From contig NW_027478400.1 in the NCBI RefSeq assembly GCF_051014685.1, positions 2,131,295 through 2,195,294 on the forward strand: DNA of 64,000 bases. The letters run 5' to 3'. This DNA comes from Ptiloglossa arizonensis (lineage: Eukaryota > Arthropoda > Insecta > Hymenoptera > Colletidae). The notes beneath the pieces are model-generated. The model saw only the letters and a program-made list of their open reading frames with translations. It ran no database searches and was not told the origin of the DNA. Positions 24,061-36,239 of this stretch are shown piece by piece. The stretch's first letter is position 1, and each line of letters starts with the position of its first letter. Made by a program: the position numbers and the translations under genes.

Positions 24061-25080
24061 TCTGATACTCGAAACCAATAACTACTATGGCCTAGGGCAA
24101 AAATACACATACCGTTGTAATCGGACGAGTTTCTGGTTCCAGATGCAACAGGAATTTCTCGAGTTCGTCAATCCGTTCGCGAGATATGGGAGTTTGAAGT
24201 TAAGGAATGGTTGAGAAACCATCAAAATTTTCGCAAGTCTGATACTCGAAACCAATAACCGGAACGGCCTAGGGGAAAAGTACACAAACCATTGTAATCG
24301 GGCCAGTTTCTACTTTCAAATGCAACAGGAATTTCGCGAGTTCGCCAATCCGTTCGCGAGGTATCGGAGTTTGAAGTTAAGGAATGGTTGAGAAACCATC
24401 AAAATTTTCGCAAGTCTGATACTCGAAACCAATAACTACCATTGCCTAGGGAAAAAATGCACATACCATTGTAATCGGGCGAGTTTCTACTTTCAGATGC
24501 AATAGGAGCTTCTCGAGTTCGTCAATCCGTTCGCGAGATATGGGAGTTTGAAGTTAAGGAATGGTTGAGAAACCATCTAAATTTTCGCAATTCTGATGCT
24601 AGAAACGAATAACTGGAATGACCTAGGGGATAAGTACACACACCATTGTAATCGGTAGACTTTCTACTTTCAGATGCAACAGGAAATAATTGAGTTCGTC
24701 AATCCGTTCGCGAGATATGGGAGTTTGAAGTTAAGGAATGCTTGAGAAACCATCAAAATTTTCGCAAGTCTGATACTCGAAACCAATAACTACAAAGCCC
24801 TAGTGGAAAAATACACATACCTTTGTAATCGGGCGAGTTTATACTTTCAGTTTCAACAGGAATTTCTCGAGTTCGTCAATCCGTTCGCGAGATATGGGAG
24901 TTTGAAGTTAAGGAATGGTAGAGAAACCATCAAAATTTGCGCAAGTGTGATACTCGAAACCAATAACTGGAATGGCCTAGGGGAAAAGTACACACACCAT
25001 TGTAATCGGTAGACTTTCTACTTTCAGATGCAACAGGAAATAATTGAGTTCGTCAATCCGTTCGCGAGATATGGGAGTTT
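24061..25080 (+). repeat. 6-monomer duplication, copy 2
   Basis: Continues the same six-monomer order from 24,061. It departs from copy 1 near 25,080, where 'tttgacgttaaggaatgc' replaces 'tttgaagttaaggaatgg'. The departure leads into the 'ggggcaaagtatatacacc' block also found at ~19,331, ~26,220, ~28,517 and ~46,028. Confidence 0.85.
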
Positions 25081-28000
25081 GACGTTAAGGAATGCTTGAG
25101 AAACCATCAAAATTTTCGCAAGTCTGATACTCGAAACCAATAACTGGAACGGCCTAGGGGCAAAGTATATACACCATTGTAATGGGGCGAGTTTCTACTT
25201 TCAGATGCAACAGGACTTTCTCGAGTTCGCCAATCCGTTCGCGAGATATGGGAGTTTGAAGTTAAGGAATGGTTGAGAAACCATCAAAATTTTCTCAAGT
25301 CTGATACTCGAAACCAATAACTACAAAGCCCTAGGGGAAAAATACACATACCTTTGTAATCGGGCGAGTTTATACTTTCAGATGCAACAGGAATTTCTCG
25401 AGTTCGTCAATCCGATCGCGAGATATGGGAGTTTGAAGTTAAGGAATGGTTGAGAAACCATCAAAATTTCGCAAGTCTGATACACGAAAACAATAACTAC
25501 AAAGTCCTAGGGGAAAAATACACATACCTTTGTAATCGGGCGAGTTTATACTTTCAGATGCAACAGGAATTTCTCGAGCTCGTCAATCCGTTCGCGAGAT
25601 ATGGGAGTTTGAAGTTAAATAATGGTTGAGAAACCATCAAAATTTTCGCAAGTCTGATACTCGAAACCAATAACCGGAACGGCCTAGGGGAAAAGTACAC
25701 AAACCATTGTAATCGGGCCAGTTTCTACTTTCAAATGCAACAGGAATTTCGCGAGTTCGTCAATCCGTTCGCGAGATATGGGAGTTTGAAGTTAAGGAAT
25801 GGTTGAGAAACCATCTAAATTTTCGCAACTCTGATGCTAGAAACGAATAACTGGAATGACCTACGGGATAAGTACACACACCATTGTAATCGGTAGACTT
25901 TCTACTTTCAAATGCAACAGGAATTTCTCGAGATCGTCAATCCCTTCGCGAGATATGGGAGTTTGAAGTTAAGGAATGGTTGAGAAACCATCAAAATTTG
26001 CGCAAGTGTGATACTCGAAACCAATAACTGGAATGGCCTAGGGGAAAAGTACACACACCATTGTAATCGGTAGACTTTCTACTTTCAGATGCAACAGGAA
26101 ATAATTGAGTTCGTCAATCCGTTCGCGAGATATGGGAGTTTGACGTTAAGGAATGCTTGAGAAACCATCAAAATTTTCGCAAGTCTGATACTCGAAACCA
26201 ATAACTGGAACGGCCTAGGGGCAAAGTATATACACCATTGTAATGGGGCGAGTTTCTACTTTCAGATGCAACAGGACTTTCTCGAGTTCGCCAATCCGTT
26301 CGCGAGATATGGGAGTTTGAAGTTAAGGAATGGTTGAGAAACCATCAAAATTTTCTCAAGTCTGATACTCGAAACCAATAACTACAAAGCCCTAGGGGAA
26401 AAATACACATACCTTTGTAATCGGGCGAGTTTATACTTTCAGATGCAACAGGAATTTCTCGAGTTCGTAAATCCGATCGCGAGATATGGGAGTTTGAAGT
26501 TAAGGAATGGTTGAGAAACCATCAAAATTTTCGCAAGTCTGATACTCGAAACCAATAACTACAAAGCCCTAGTGGAAAAATACACATACCTTTGTAATCG
26601 GGCGAGTTTATACTTTCAGATGCAACAGGAATTTCTCGAGCTCGTCAATCCGTTCGCGAGATATGGGAGTTTGAAGTTAAGGAATGGTAGAGAAACCATC
26701 AAAATTTTCGCAATTCTGATGCTAGAAACGAATAACTGGAATGACCTAGGGGAAAAGTACACACACCATTGTAATCGGGCAAGTATCTACTTTCAGAGGC
26801 GACTGGAACTTCTCGAGTTCGCCAATCCGTTCGCGAGATATGAGAGTTTGAAGTTAAGGAATGGTTGAGAAACCACCAAAATTTTCGCAAATCTGATACT
26901 CGAAACCAATAACCGGAACTGCCTAGGGGAAAAGTACACACACCATTGTAATCGGGCCAGTTTCTACTTTCAAATGCAACAGGAATTTCTCGAGATCGTC
27001 AATCCGTTCGCGAGATATGGGAGTTTGAAGTTAAGGATTGGTTGAGAAACCATCTAAATTTTCGCAATTCTGATGCTAGAAACGAAAAACTGGAATGACC
27101 TAGGGGATAAGTACACACACCATTGTAATCGTGCAAGTATCTACTTTCAGAGGCGGCAGGAACTTCTCGAGTTCGCCAATCCGTTCGCGAGGTATCGGAG
27201 TTTGAAGTTAAGGAATGCTTGAGAAACCATCAAAATTTTCGGAAGTCTGATACTCGAAACCAATAACTACAAAGGCCTAGGGGAAAACTACACATACCTT
27301 TGTAATCGGGCGAGTATCTACTTTCAGAGGCGGCAGGAACTTCTCGAGTTCGCCAATCCGTTCGCGAGGTATCGGAGTTTGAAGTTAAAGAATGGTTGAG
27401 AAACCATCAAAATTTTCGCAAGTCTGATACTCGAAACCAATAACCGGAACGGCCTAGGGGAAAAGTACACAAACCATTGTAATCGGGCCAGTTTCTACTT
27501 TCAAATGCAACAGGAATTTCGCGAGTTCGCCAATCCGTTCGCGAGGTATCGGAGTTTGAAGTTAAGGAATGGTTGAGAAACCATCAAAATTTTCGCAAGT
27601 CTGATACTCGAAACCAATAACTACCATTGCCTAGGGAAAAAATGCACATACCATTGTAATCGGGCGAGTTTCTACTTTCAGATGCAATAGGAGCTTCTCG
27701 AGTTCGTTAATCCGTTCGCGAGATATGGGAGTTTGAAGTTAAGGAATGGTTGAGAAACCATCTAAATTTTCGCAATTCTGATGCTAGAAACGAAAAACTG
27801 GAATGACCTAGGGGATAAGTACACACACCATTGTAATCGGTAGACTTTCTACTTTCAGATGCAACAGGAAATAATTGAGTTCGTCAATCCGTTCGCGAGA
27901 TATGGGAGTTTGAAGTTAAGGAATGCTTGAGAAACCATCAAAATTTTCGCAAGTCTGATACTCGAAACCAATAACTACAAAGCCCTAGTGGAAAAATACA

Positions 28001-28838
28001 CATACCTTTGTAATCGGGCGAGTTTATACTTTCACTTTCAACAGGAATTTCTCGAGTTCGTCAATCCGTTCGCGAGATATGGGAGTTTGAAGTTAAGGAA
28101 TGGTTGAGAAACCATCTAAATTTTCGCAACTCTGATGCTAGAAACGAATAACTGGAATGACCTACGGGATAAGTACACACACCATTGTAATCGGTAGACT
28201 TTCTACTTTCAACTGCAACAGGAATTTCTCGAGATCGTCAATCCCTTCGCGAGATATGGGAGTTTGAAGTTAAGGAATGGTTGAGAAACCATCAAAATTT
28301 GCGCAAGTGTGATACTCGAAACCAATAACTGGAATGGCCTAGGGGAAAAGTACACACACCATTGTAATCGGTAGACTTTCTACTTTCAGATGCAACAGGA
28401 AATAATTGAGTTCGTCAATCCGTTCGCGAGATATGGGAGTTTGACGTTAAGGAATGCTTGAGAAACCATCAAAATTTTCGCAAGTCTGATACTCGAAACC
28501 AATAACTGGAACGGCCTAGGGGCAAAGTATATACACCATTGTAATGGGGCGAGTTTCTACTTTCAGATGCAACAGGACTTTCTCGAGTTCGCCAATCCGT
28601 TCGCGAGGTATCGGAGTTTGAAGTTAAAGAATGGTTGAGGAACCATCAAAATTTTCGCTTGTCTGATACTCGAAACCAATAACTGGAATGGCCTAGGGGA
28701 AAAATACACACACCATTGTAATCGGGCGAGTTTCTACTTTCAGATGCAAAAGGAATTTCTCGAGTTCGTCAATCCGTTCGCGAGATATGGGAGTTTGAAG
28801 TTAAGGAATGGTTGAGAAACCATCAAAATTTTCGCAAG

Positions 28839-30251
28839 TCTGATACTCGAAACCAATAAGTACTCTTACCGAGGGGAAAAATACATATACCATTGTAATC
28901 GGGCGAGTTTCTACTTTCAGATGCAAGAGGAATTTCTCGAGTTCGTCAATCCGTTCGCGAGATATGGGAGTTTGAAGTTATGGAATGGTTGAGGAACCAT
29001 CAAAATTTACGCTGGTCTGACACTCGAAACCAATAATTGGAATGGCTTAGGGGAAAAGTACACACCCCATTGTAATCGGGCGAGTTTCTACATTCAGATG
29101 CAACAGGAATTTCTCGAGTTTGTAATCCGTTCGCGAGATATGGGAGTTTGAAGTTAAGGAATGGTTGAGATATCATCAAAATTTTTGCGAGTCTGATACT
29201 CGAAACTAATAACTACTTTTGCCTAGGGCAAAAATACACATACCGTTGTAATCGGGCGATCTTCTACTATCAGATGCAACAGGAATTTCTCGAGTTCGTC
29301 AATCGGTTCGCGAGATATGGGAGTTTGAAGTTAAGGAATGATTGGGGAAACATCAAAATTTTCGCAAGTCTGAAACTCGAAACCAATAACTACAAAGGCC
29401 TAGGGGAAAAATACACATACCTTTGTAATCGGGAGAGTTTCTACTTTCAGATGCAACCGGATTTTTCGTGTTTGTCTATCCGTTCGAGAGATATGGGAGT
29501 TTGAAGTTAAGGAATGGTTGAGAAACAATCAATATTTTTGCAAGTCTGATACTCGAAACCAATAACTACAAAGGCCTAGGGAAAAATACACATACCTTTG
29601 TAATCGGGCGAGTTTCTACTTTCACATGCCACCGGAATTTCTCGAGTTCGTCAATCCGTTCGCGAGATATGAGAGTTTGAAGTTAAGGTATGGTTGAGAA
29701 ACCATCAAAATTTTCGCAATTCTGATGCTAGACACGAAAAACTGGAATGGCCTAGGGGAAAAGTACACACACCATAGTAATCGGGCGAGTTTCTACTTTC
29801 AGACGCAGCAGGAATTTCTCGAGTTCGTCAATCCGTTCGCGAGATATGGGAGTTTGAAGTTACGGAATGGTTGAGAAACCATCAAAATTTTAGTAAGTCT
29901 GATACACGAAACCAATAACTACTATGTCCTAGGGCAAAAATACACATACCATGGTAATCGGGCGAGTTTCTGCTTTCAGATGCAACAGGAACTTCTCGAG
30001 TTCGTCAATCCTTTCGCGAGATATGGGAGTTTGAAGTTAAGGAATGGTTGAGGAACCATCAAAATTTTCGCTTGTCTGATACTCGAAACCAATAACTGGA
30101 ATGGCCTAGGGGAAAAGTACACACCCCATTGTAATCGGGCGAGTTTCTACCTTCAGATGCTACAGGAATTTCTCGAGTTCGTCAATCCGTTCGCGAGATA
30201 TGGGAGTTTGAAGTTAAGGAATGGTTGAGAAACCATCAAAATTTTCGCAAG
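28839..30251 (+). repeat. 8-monomer duplication, copy 1
   Basis: Begins with 'aataagtactcttaccgagg' and recurs at +1,413 bp (8 x 177 minus 3). Markers are 'aatttacgctggtctgacac', 'gcgatcttctactatcag', 'aatgattggggaaac', 'aaccggatttttcgtg', 'gctagacacg' and 'tttagtaagtctg'. The missing three bases are shared 1-bp losses such as 'gtttgtaatccg'. Confidence 0.8.
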
Positions 30252-31660
30252 TCCGATACTCGAAACCAATAAGTACTCTTGCCGAGGGGAAAAATACATA
30301 TACCATTGTAATCGGGCGAGTTTCTACTTTCAGATGCAAGAGGAATTTCTCGAGTTCGTCAATCCGTTCGCGAGATATGGGAGTTTGAAGTTAAGGAATG
30401 GTTGAGGAACCATCAAAATTTACGCTGGTCTGACACTCGAAACCAATAATTGGTATGGCTTAGGGGAAAAGTACACACCCCATTGTAATCGGGCGAGTTT
30501 CTACATTCAGATGCAACAGGAATTTCTCGAGTTGGTAATCCGTTCGCGAGATATGGGAGTTTGAGGTTAAGGAATGGTTGAGATATCATCAAAATTTTTG
30601 CGAGTCTGATACTCGAAACCAATAACTACTTTTGCCTAGGGCAAAAATACACATACCGTTGTAATCGGGCGATCTTCTACTATCAGATGCAACAGGAATT
30701 TCTCGAGTTCGTCAATCGGTTCGCGAGATATGGGCGTTTGAAGTTAAGGAATGATTGGGGAAACATCAAAATTTTCGCAAGTCTGAAACTCGAAACCAAT
30801 AACTACAAAGGCCTAGGGGAAAAATACACATACCTTTGTAATCGGGAGAGTTTCTACTTTCAGATGCAACCGGATTTTTCGTGTTTGTCTATCCGTTCGA
30901 GAGATATGGGAGTTTGAAGTTAAGGAATGGTTGAGAAACAATCAATATTTTCGCAAGTCTGATACTCGAAACCAATAACTACAAAGGCCTAGGGAAAAAT
31001 ACACATACCTTTGTAATCGGGCGAGTTTCTACTTTCACATGCCACCGGAATTTCTCGAGTTCGTCAATCCGTCCGCGAGATATGAGAGTTTGAAGTTAAG
31101 GTATGGTTGAGAAACCATCAAAATTTTCGCAATTCTGATGCTAGACACGAAAAACTGGAATGGCCTAGGGGAAAAGTACACACACCATAGTAATCGGGCG
31201 AGTTTCTACTTTCAGACGCAGCAGGAATTTCTCGAGTTCGTCAATCCGTTCGCGAGATATGGGAGTTTGAAGTTACGGAATGGTTGAGAAACCATCAAAA
31301 TTTTAGTAAGTCTGATACACGAAACCAATAACTACTATGTCCTAGGGCAAAAATACACATACCATGGTAATCGGGCGAGTTTCTGCTTTCAGATGCAACA
31401 GGAACTTCTCGAGTTCGTCAATCCTTTCGCGAGATATGGGAGTTTGAAGTTAAGGAATGGTTGAGGAACCATCAAAATTTTCGCTTGTCTGATACTCGAA
31501 ACCAATAACTGGAATGGCCTAGGGGAAAAGTACACACCCCATTGTAATCGGGCGAGTTTCTACCTTCAGATGCTACAGGAATTTCTCGAGTTCGTCAATC
31601 CGTTCGCGAGATATGGGAGTTTGAAGTTAAGGAATGGTTGAGAAACCGTCAAAATTTTCG
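30252..31660 (+). repeat. 8-monomer duplication, copy 2
   Basis: Same order as copy 1, with a few private changes ('aagtccgatac', 'tatgggcgtttg', 'gtccgcgagatatgag'). It ends near 31,660 at 'gaaaccgtcaaaattttc' plus 'tacaattgcc'. A third, partial copy of its first two to three monomers follows at ~32,016-32,520. The 44-61 kb duplicate has only about half of this second copy. Confidence 0.75.
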
Positions 31661-34600
31661 CAAGTCTGATACTCGAAACCAATAACTACAATTGCCTAGG
31701 GCAAAAATACACATACCTTTGTAATCGGGCGAGTTTCTGCTTTCAGATGCAACAGGAATTTCTCGAGTTCGTCAATCCGTTCGCGAGATATGGGAGTTTG
31801 ATGTTAAGGAATGGTTGAGGAACCATCAAAATTTTCGCTTGTCTGATACTCGAAACCAATAACTGGAATGGCCTAGGGGAAAAATACACACACCATTGTA
31901 ATCGGGCGAGTTTCTACTTTCAGATGTGAAAAGGAATTTCTCGAGTTCGTCAATCCGTTCGCGAGATATGGGAGTTTGAAGTTAAGGAATGGTTGAGAAA
32001 CCATCAAAATTTTCGCAAGTCTGATACTCGAAACCAATAAGTACTCTTGCCGAGGGGAAAAATACATATACCATTGTAATCGGGCGAGTTTCTACTTTCA
32101 GATGCAAGAGGAATTTCTCGAGTTCGTCAATCCGTTCGCGAGATATGGGAGTTTGAAGTTAAGGAATGGTTGAGGAACCATCAAAATTTACGCTGGTCTG
32201 ACACTCGAAACCAATAATTGGAATGGCTTAGGGGAAAAGTACACACCCCATTGTAATCGGGCGAGTTTCTACATTCAGATGCAACAGGAATTTCTCGAGT
32301 TGGTAATCCGTTCGCGAGATATGGGAGTTTGAAGTTAAGGAATGGTTGAGATATCATCAAAATTTTTGCGAGTCTGATACTCGAAACCAATAACTACTTT
32401 TGCCTAGGGCAAAAATACACATACCGTTGTAATCGGGCGATCTTCTACTATCAGATGCAATAGGAATTTCTCGAGTTCGTCAATCGGTTCGCGAGATATG
32501 GGAGTTTGAAGTTAAGGAATGATTGAGGAAACATCAAAATTTTCGCAAGTCTGATACTCGAAACCAATAACTGGAATGGCCTAGGGGAAAAGTACACATA
32601 CCTTTGTAATCGGGCGAGTTTCTACTTTCAGATGCAACAGGAATTTCTCGAGTTCGTCAATCCTTTCGCGAGATATGGGAGTTTGAAGTTAAGGAATGGT
32701 TGAGGAACCATCAAAATTTTCGCAAGTCTGAAACTCGAAACCAATAACTACAAAGGCCTAGGGGAAAAATACACATACCTTTGTAATCGGGCGAGTTTCT
32801 ACTTTCAGATGCAACCGGAATTTTTCGAGTTCGTCTATCCGTTCGAGAGATATGGGAGTTTGAAGTTAAGGAATGGTTGAGAAACAATCAAAATTTTCGC
32901 AAGTCTGATACTCGAAACCAATAACTACTATGGCCTAGGGCAAAAATACACATACCGTTGTAATCGGGCGAGTTTCTACTTTCAGATGCAACCGGAATTT
33001 TTCGAGTTCGTCTATCCGTTCGCGAGATATGAGAGTTTGAAGTTAAGGAATGGTTGAGAAACCATCACAATTTTCGCAAGTCTGATACTCGAAACAAATA
33101 ACTACAATGGCCTAGGGGAAAAATACACATACCTTTGTAATCGGGCGAGCTTCTACTTTCAGATGCGACAGGAATTTCTCGAGTTCGTCAATCCTTTCGC
33201 GAGATATGGGAGTTTGAAGTTAAGGAATGTTTGAGGAACCATCAAAATTTTCGCAAGTCTGAAACACGAAACCAATAACTACAAAGGCCTAGGGGAAAAA
33301 TACACATACCTTTGTAATCGGGCGAGTTTCTAATTTCAGATGCAACCGGAATTTTTCGAGTTCGTCTATCCGTTCGAGAGATATGGGAGTTTGAAGTTAA
33401 GGAATGGTTGAGAAACAATCAAAATTTTCGCAAGTCTAATACTCGAAACCAATAACTACAAAGGCCTAGGGGAAAAATACACATACCTTTGTTATCGGGC
33501 GAGTTTCTACTTTCAGATGCAACCGGAATTTTTCGAGTTCGTCTATCCGTTCGAGAGATATGGGAGTTTGAAGGTAAGGAATGGTTGAGACACAATCAAA
33601 ATTTTCGCAAGTCTGATACTCGAAACCAATAACTACAAAGGCCTAGGCGAAGAACACACATACCTTTGTAATCGGGCGAGTTTCTACTTTCAGATGCAAC
33701 CGGAATTTTTCGAGTTCGTCTATCCGTTCGCGAGATATGAGAGTTTGAAGTTAAGGAATGTTTGAGAAACCATCACAATTTTCGCAAGTCTGATACTCGA
33801 AACAAATAACTACAATGGCCTAGGGGAAAAATACACATACCTTTGTAATCGGGCGAGTTTCTAATTTCAGATGCAACCGGAATTTTTCGAGTTCGTCTAT
33901 CCGTTCGAGAGATATGGGAGTTTGAAGTTAAGGAATGGTTGAGAAACAATCAAGATTTTCGCAAGTCTAATACTCGAAACCAATAACTACAAAGGCCTAG
34001 GGTAAAAATACACATACCTTTGTTATCGGGCGAGTTTCTACTTTCAGATGCAACCGGAATTTTTCGAGTTCGTCTATCCGTTCGAGAGATATGGGAGTTT
34101 GAATGTAAGGAATGGTTGAGAAACAATCAAAATTTTCGCAAGTCTGATACTCGAAACAAATAACTACAATGGCCTATGGGAAAAATACACATAGCGTTGT
34201 AATCGGGAGAGATTCTACTTTCAGATGCAACAGAAATTTTTCGGATTCGGCAATCCATTCGCGAAATATGGCAGCTTGAAGTTACGGAATGGTTGAGGAA
34301 CCATCAAAATTTTCGCAAGTCTGATACTCGAAACCAATAACTACAAAGGCCTAGGGGAAGAATACACATACCTTTGTAATCGGGCGAGCTTCTACTTTCA
34401 GATGCGACAGGAATTTCTCGAGTTCGTCAATCCTTTCGCGAGATATGGGAGTTTGAAGTTAAGGAATGGTTGAGAAACCATCACAATTTTCGCAAGTCGG
34501 ATACTCGAAACAAATAACTACAATGGCCTAGGGGAAAAATACACATACCTTTGTAATCGGGCGAGCTTCTACTTTCAGATGCGACAGAAATTTCTCGAGT

Positions 34601-34673
34601 TCGTCAATCCTTTCGCGAGATATGGGAGTTTGAAGTTAAGGAATGGTTGAGGAACCATCAAAATTTTCGCAAG

Positions 34674-35734
34674 TCTGAAACACGAAACCAATAACTACAA
34701 AGGCCTAGGGGAAAAGTACACACACCATAGTAATCGGGCGAGTTTCTACTTTCAGACGCAACAGAAATTTCTCGAGTTGGTCAATCCGTTCGCGAGATAT
34801 TGGGAGTTTAAAGTTAAGGTATGGTTGAGAAACCATCAAAATTTCGCAAGTCTTTTACTCGAAACCAATAACTACTATGGCCTAGGGCAAAAATACACAT
34901 ACCATTGTAATCGGGCGAGTTTCTGCTGTCAGATGCAACAGGAATTTCTCGAGTTCGTCAATCCGTTCGCGAGATATGAGAGTTTGAAGTTAAGGTATGG
35001 TTGAGAAAACATCAAAATTTTCGCAATTCTGATGCTAGAAACGAAAAACTGGAATGGCCTAGGGGAAAAGTACACACACCATAGTAATCGGGCGAGTTTC
35101 TACTTTCAGACGCAACACGAATTTCTCAAGTTCGTCAATCCTTTCGCGAGAAATGGGAGTTTGAAGTTAAGGAATGGTTGAGGAACCATCAAAATTTTCG
35201 CAAGTCTGAAACACGAAACCAATAACTACAAAGGCCTAGGGGAAAAGTACACACACCATAGTAATCGGGCGAGTGTCTACTTTCAGACGCAACAGAAATT
35301 TCTCGAGTTCGTCAATCCGTTCGCGAGATATGGGAGTTTAAAGTTAAGGTATGGTTGAGAAACCATCAAAATTTCGCAAGTCTTTTACTCGAAACCAATA
35401 ACTACTATGGCCTAGGGCAAAAATACACATACCATTGTAATCGGGCGAGTTTCTGCTGTAAGATGCAACAGGAATTTCTCGAGTTCGTCAATCCGTTCGC
35501 GAGATATGAGAGTTTGAAGTTAAGGTATGGTTGAGAAAACATCAAAATTTTCGCAATTCTGATGCTAGAAACGAAAAACTGGAATGGCCTAGGGGAAAAG
35601 TACACACACCATAGTAATCGGGCGAGTTTCTACTTTCAGACGCAACACGAATTTCTCAAGTTCGTCAATCCTTTCGCGAGATATGGGAGTTTGAAGTTAA
35701 GGAATGGTTGAGGAACCATCAAAATTTTCGCAAG
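34674..35734 (+). repeat. 3-monomer tandem duplication (2 x ~531 bp)
   Basis: The trio starting 'tctgaaacacgaaacc' at 34,674 restarts at 35,205 (+531 = 3 x 177). Shared rare states are 'caaaatttcgcaagtctttt', 'gctagaaacgaaaaac' and 'caacacgaatttctcaag'. Private differences include 'agatattgggag' in the first copy and 'ctgctgtaagatgc' in the second. The same pair recurs at 51,480-52,540 inside the large duplicate. Confidence 0.8.
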
Positions 35735-36239
35735 TCTGATACTCGAAAACAATAACTGGAATGGCCTAGGGGAAAAGTACACATACCATTGTAATCGGGC
35801 GAGTTTCTACTTTCAGACGCAACAGGAATTTCTCGAGTTCGTCAATCCGTTCGCGAGATATGGGAGTTTGAAGTTAAGGTATGGTTGAGAAACCATCACA
35901 ATTTTCGCAAGTCTGATACTCGAAACCAATAACTACTATGGCCTAGGGGAAAAATACACATACCGTTGTAATCGGGCGAGTTTCTGCTGTCAGATGCAAC
36001 AGAAATTTTTCGGATTCGGCAATCCGTTCGCGAAATATGGCAGCTTGAAGTTAAGGAATGTTTGAGAAACCATCAAAATTTTCGCAATTCTGATGCTAGA
36101 AACGAAAAACTGGAATGGCGTAGGGAAAAAGTACACACACCATAGTAATCAGGCGAGTTTCTACTTTCAGATGCAACAGGAATTTCTCGAGTTCGTCAAT
36201 CCGTTCGCGAGATATGAGAGTTTGAAGTTAAGGTATGGT

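Larger units (their letters stand above)
13061..28630 (+). repeat. Subfamily B domain of the satellite
   Basis: Diagnostic variants are: 'tcggtagactttctac' with 'ggaaataattgagttcg'; 'gcaattctgatgctagaaacg'; 'acaaagccctagtgg'; 'ccaataaccggaacgg'; 'gcgaggtatcggag'; 'cagaggcgacagg' or 'cagaggcggcagg'; and 'taccattgcctagg'. The domain shows many short local duplications and more point variation than A or C. It changes sharply to subfamily C near 28,600-28,640, between 'gaggtatcggagtttg' and the first 'ggttgaggaacc'. Confidence 0.8.
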
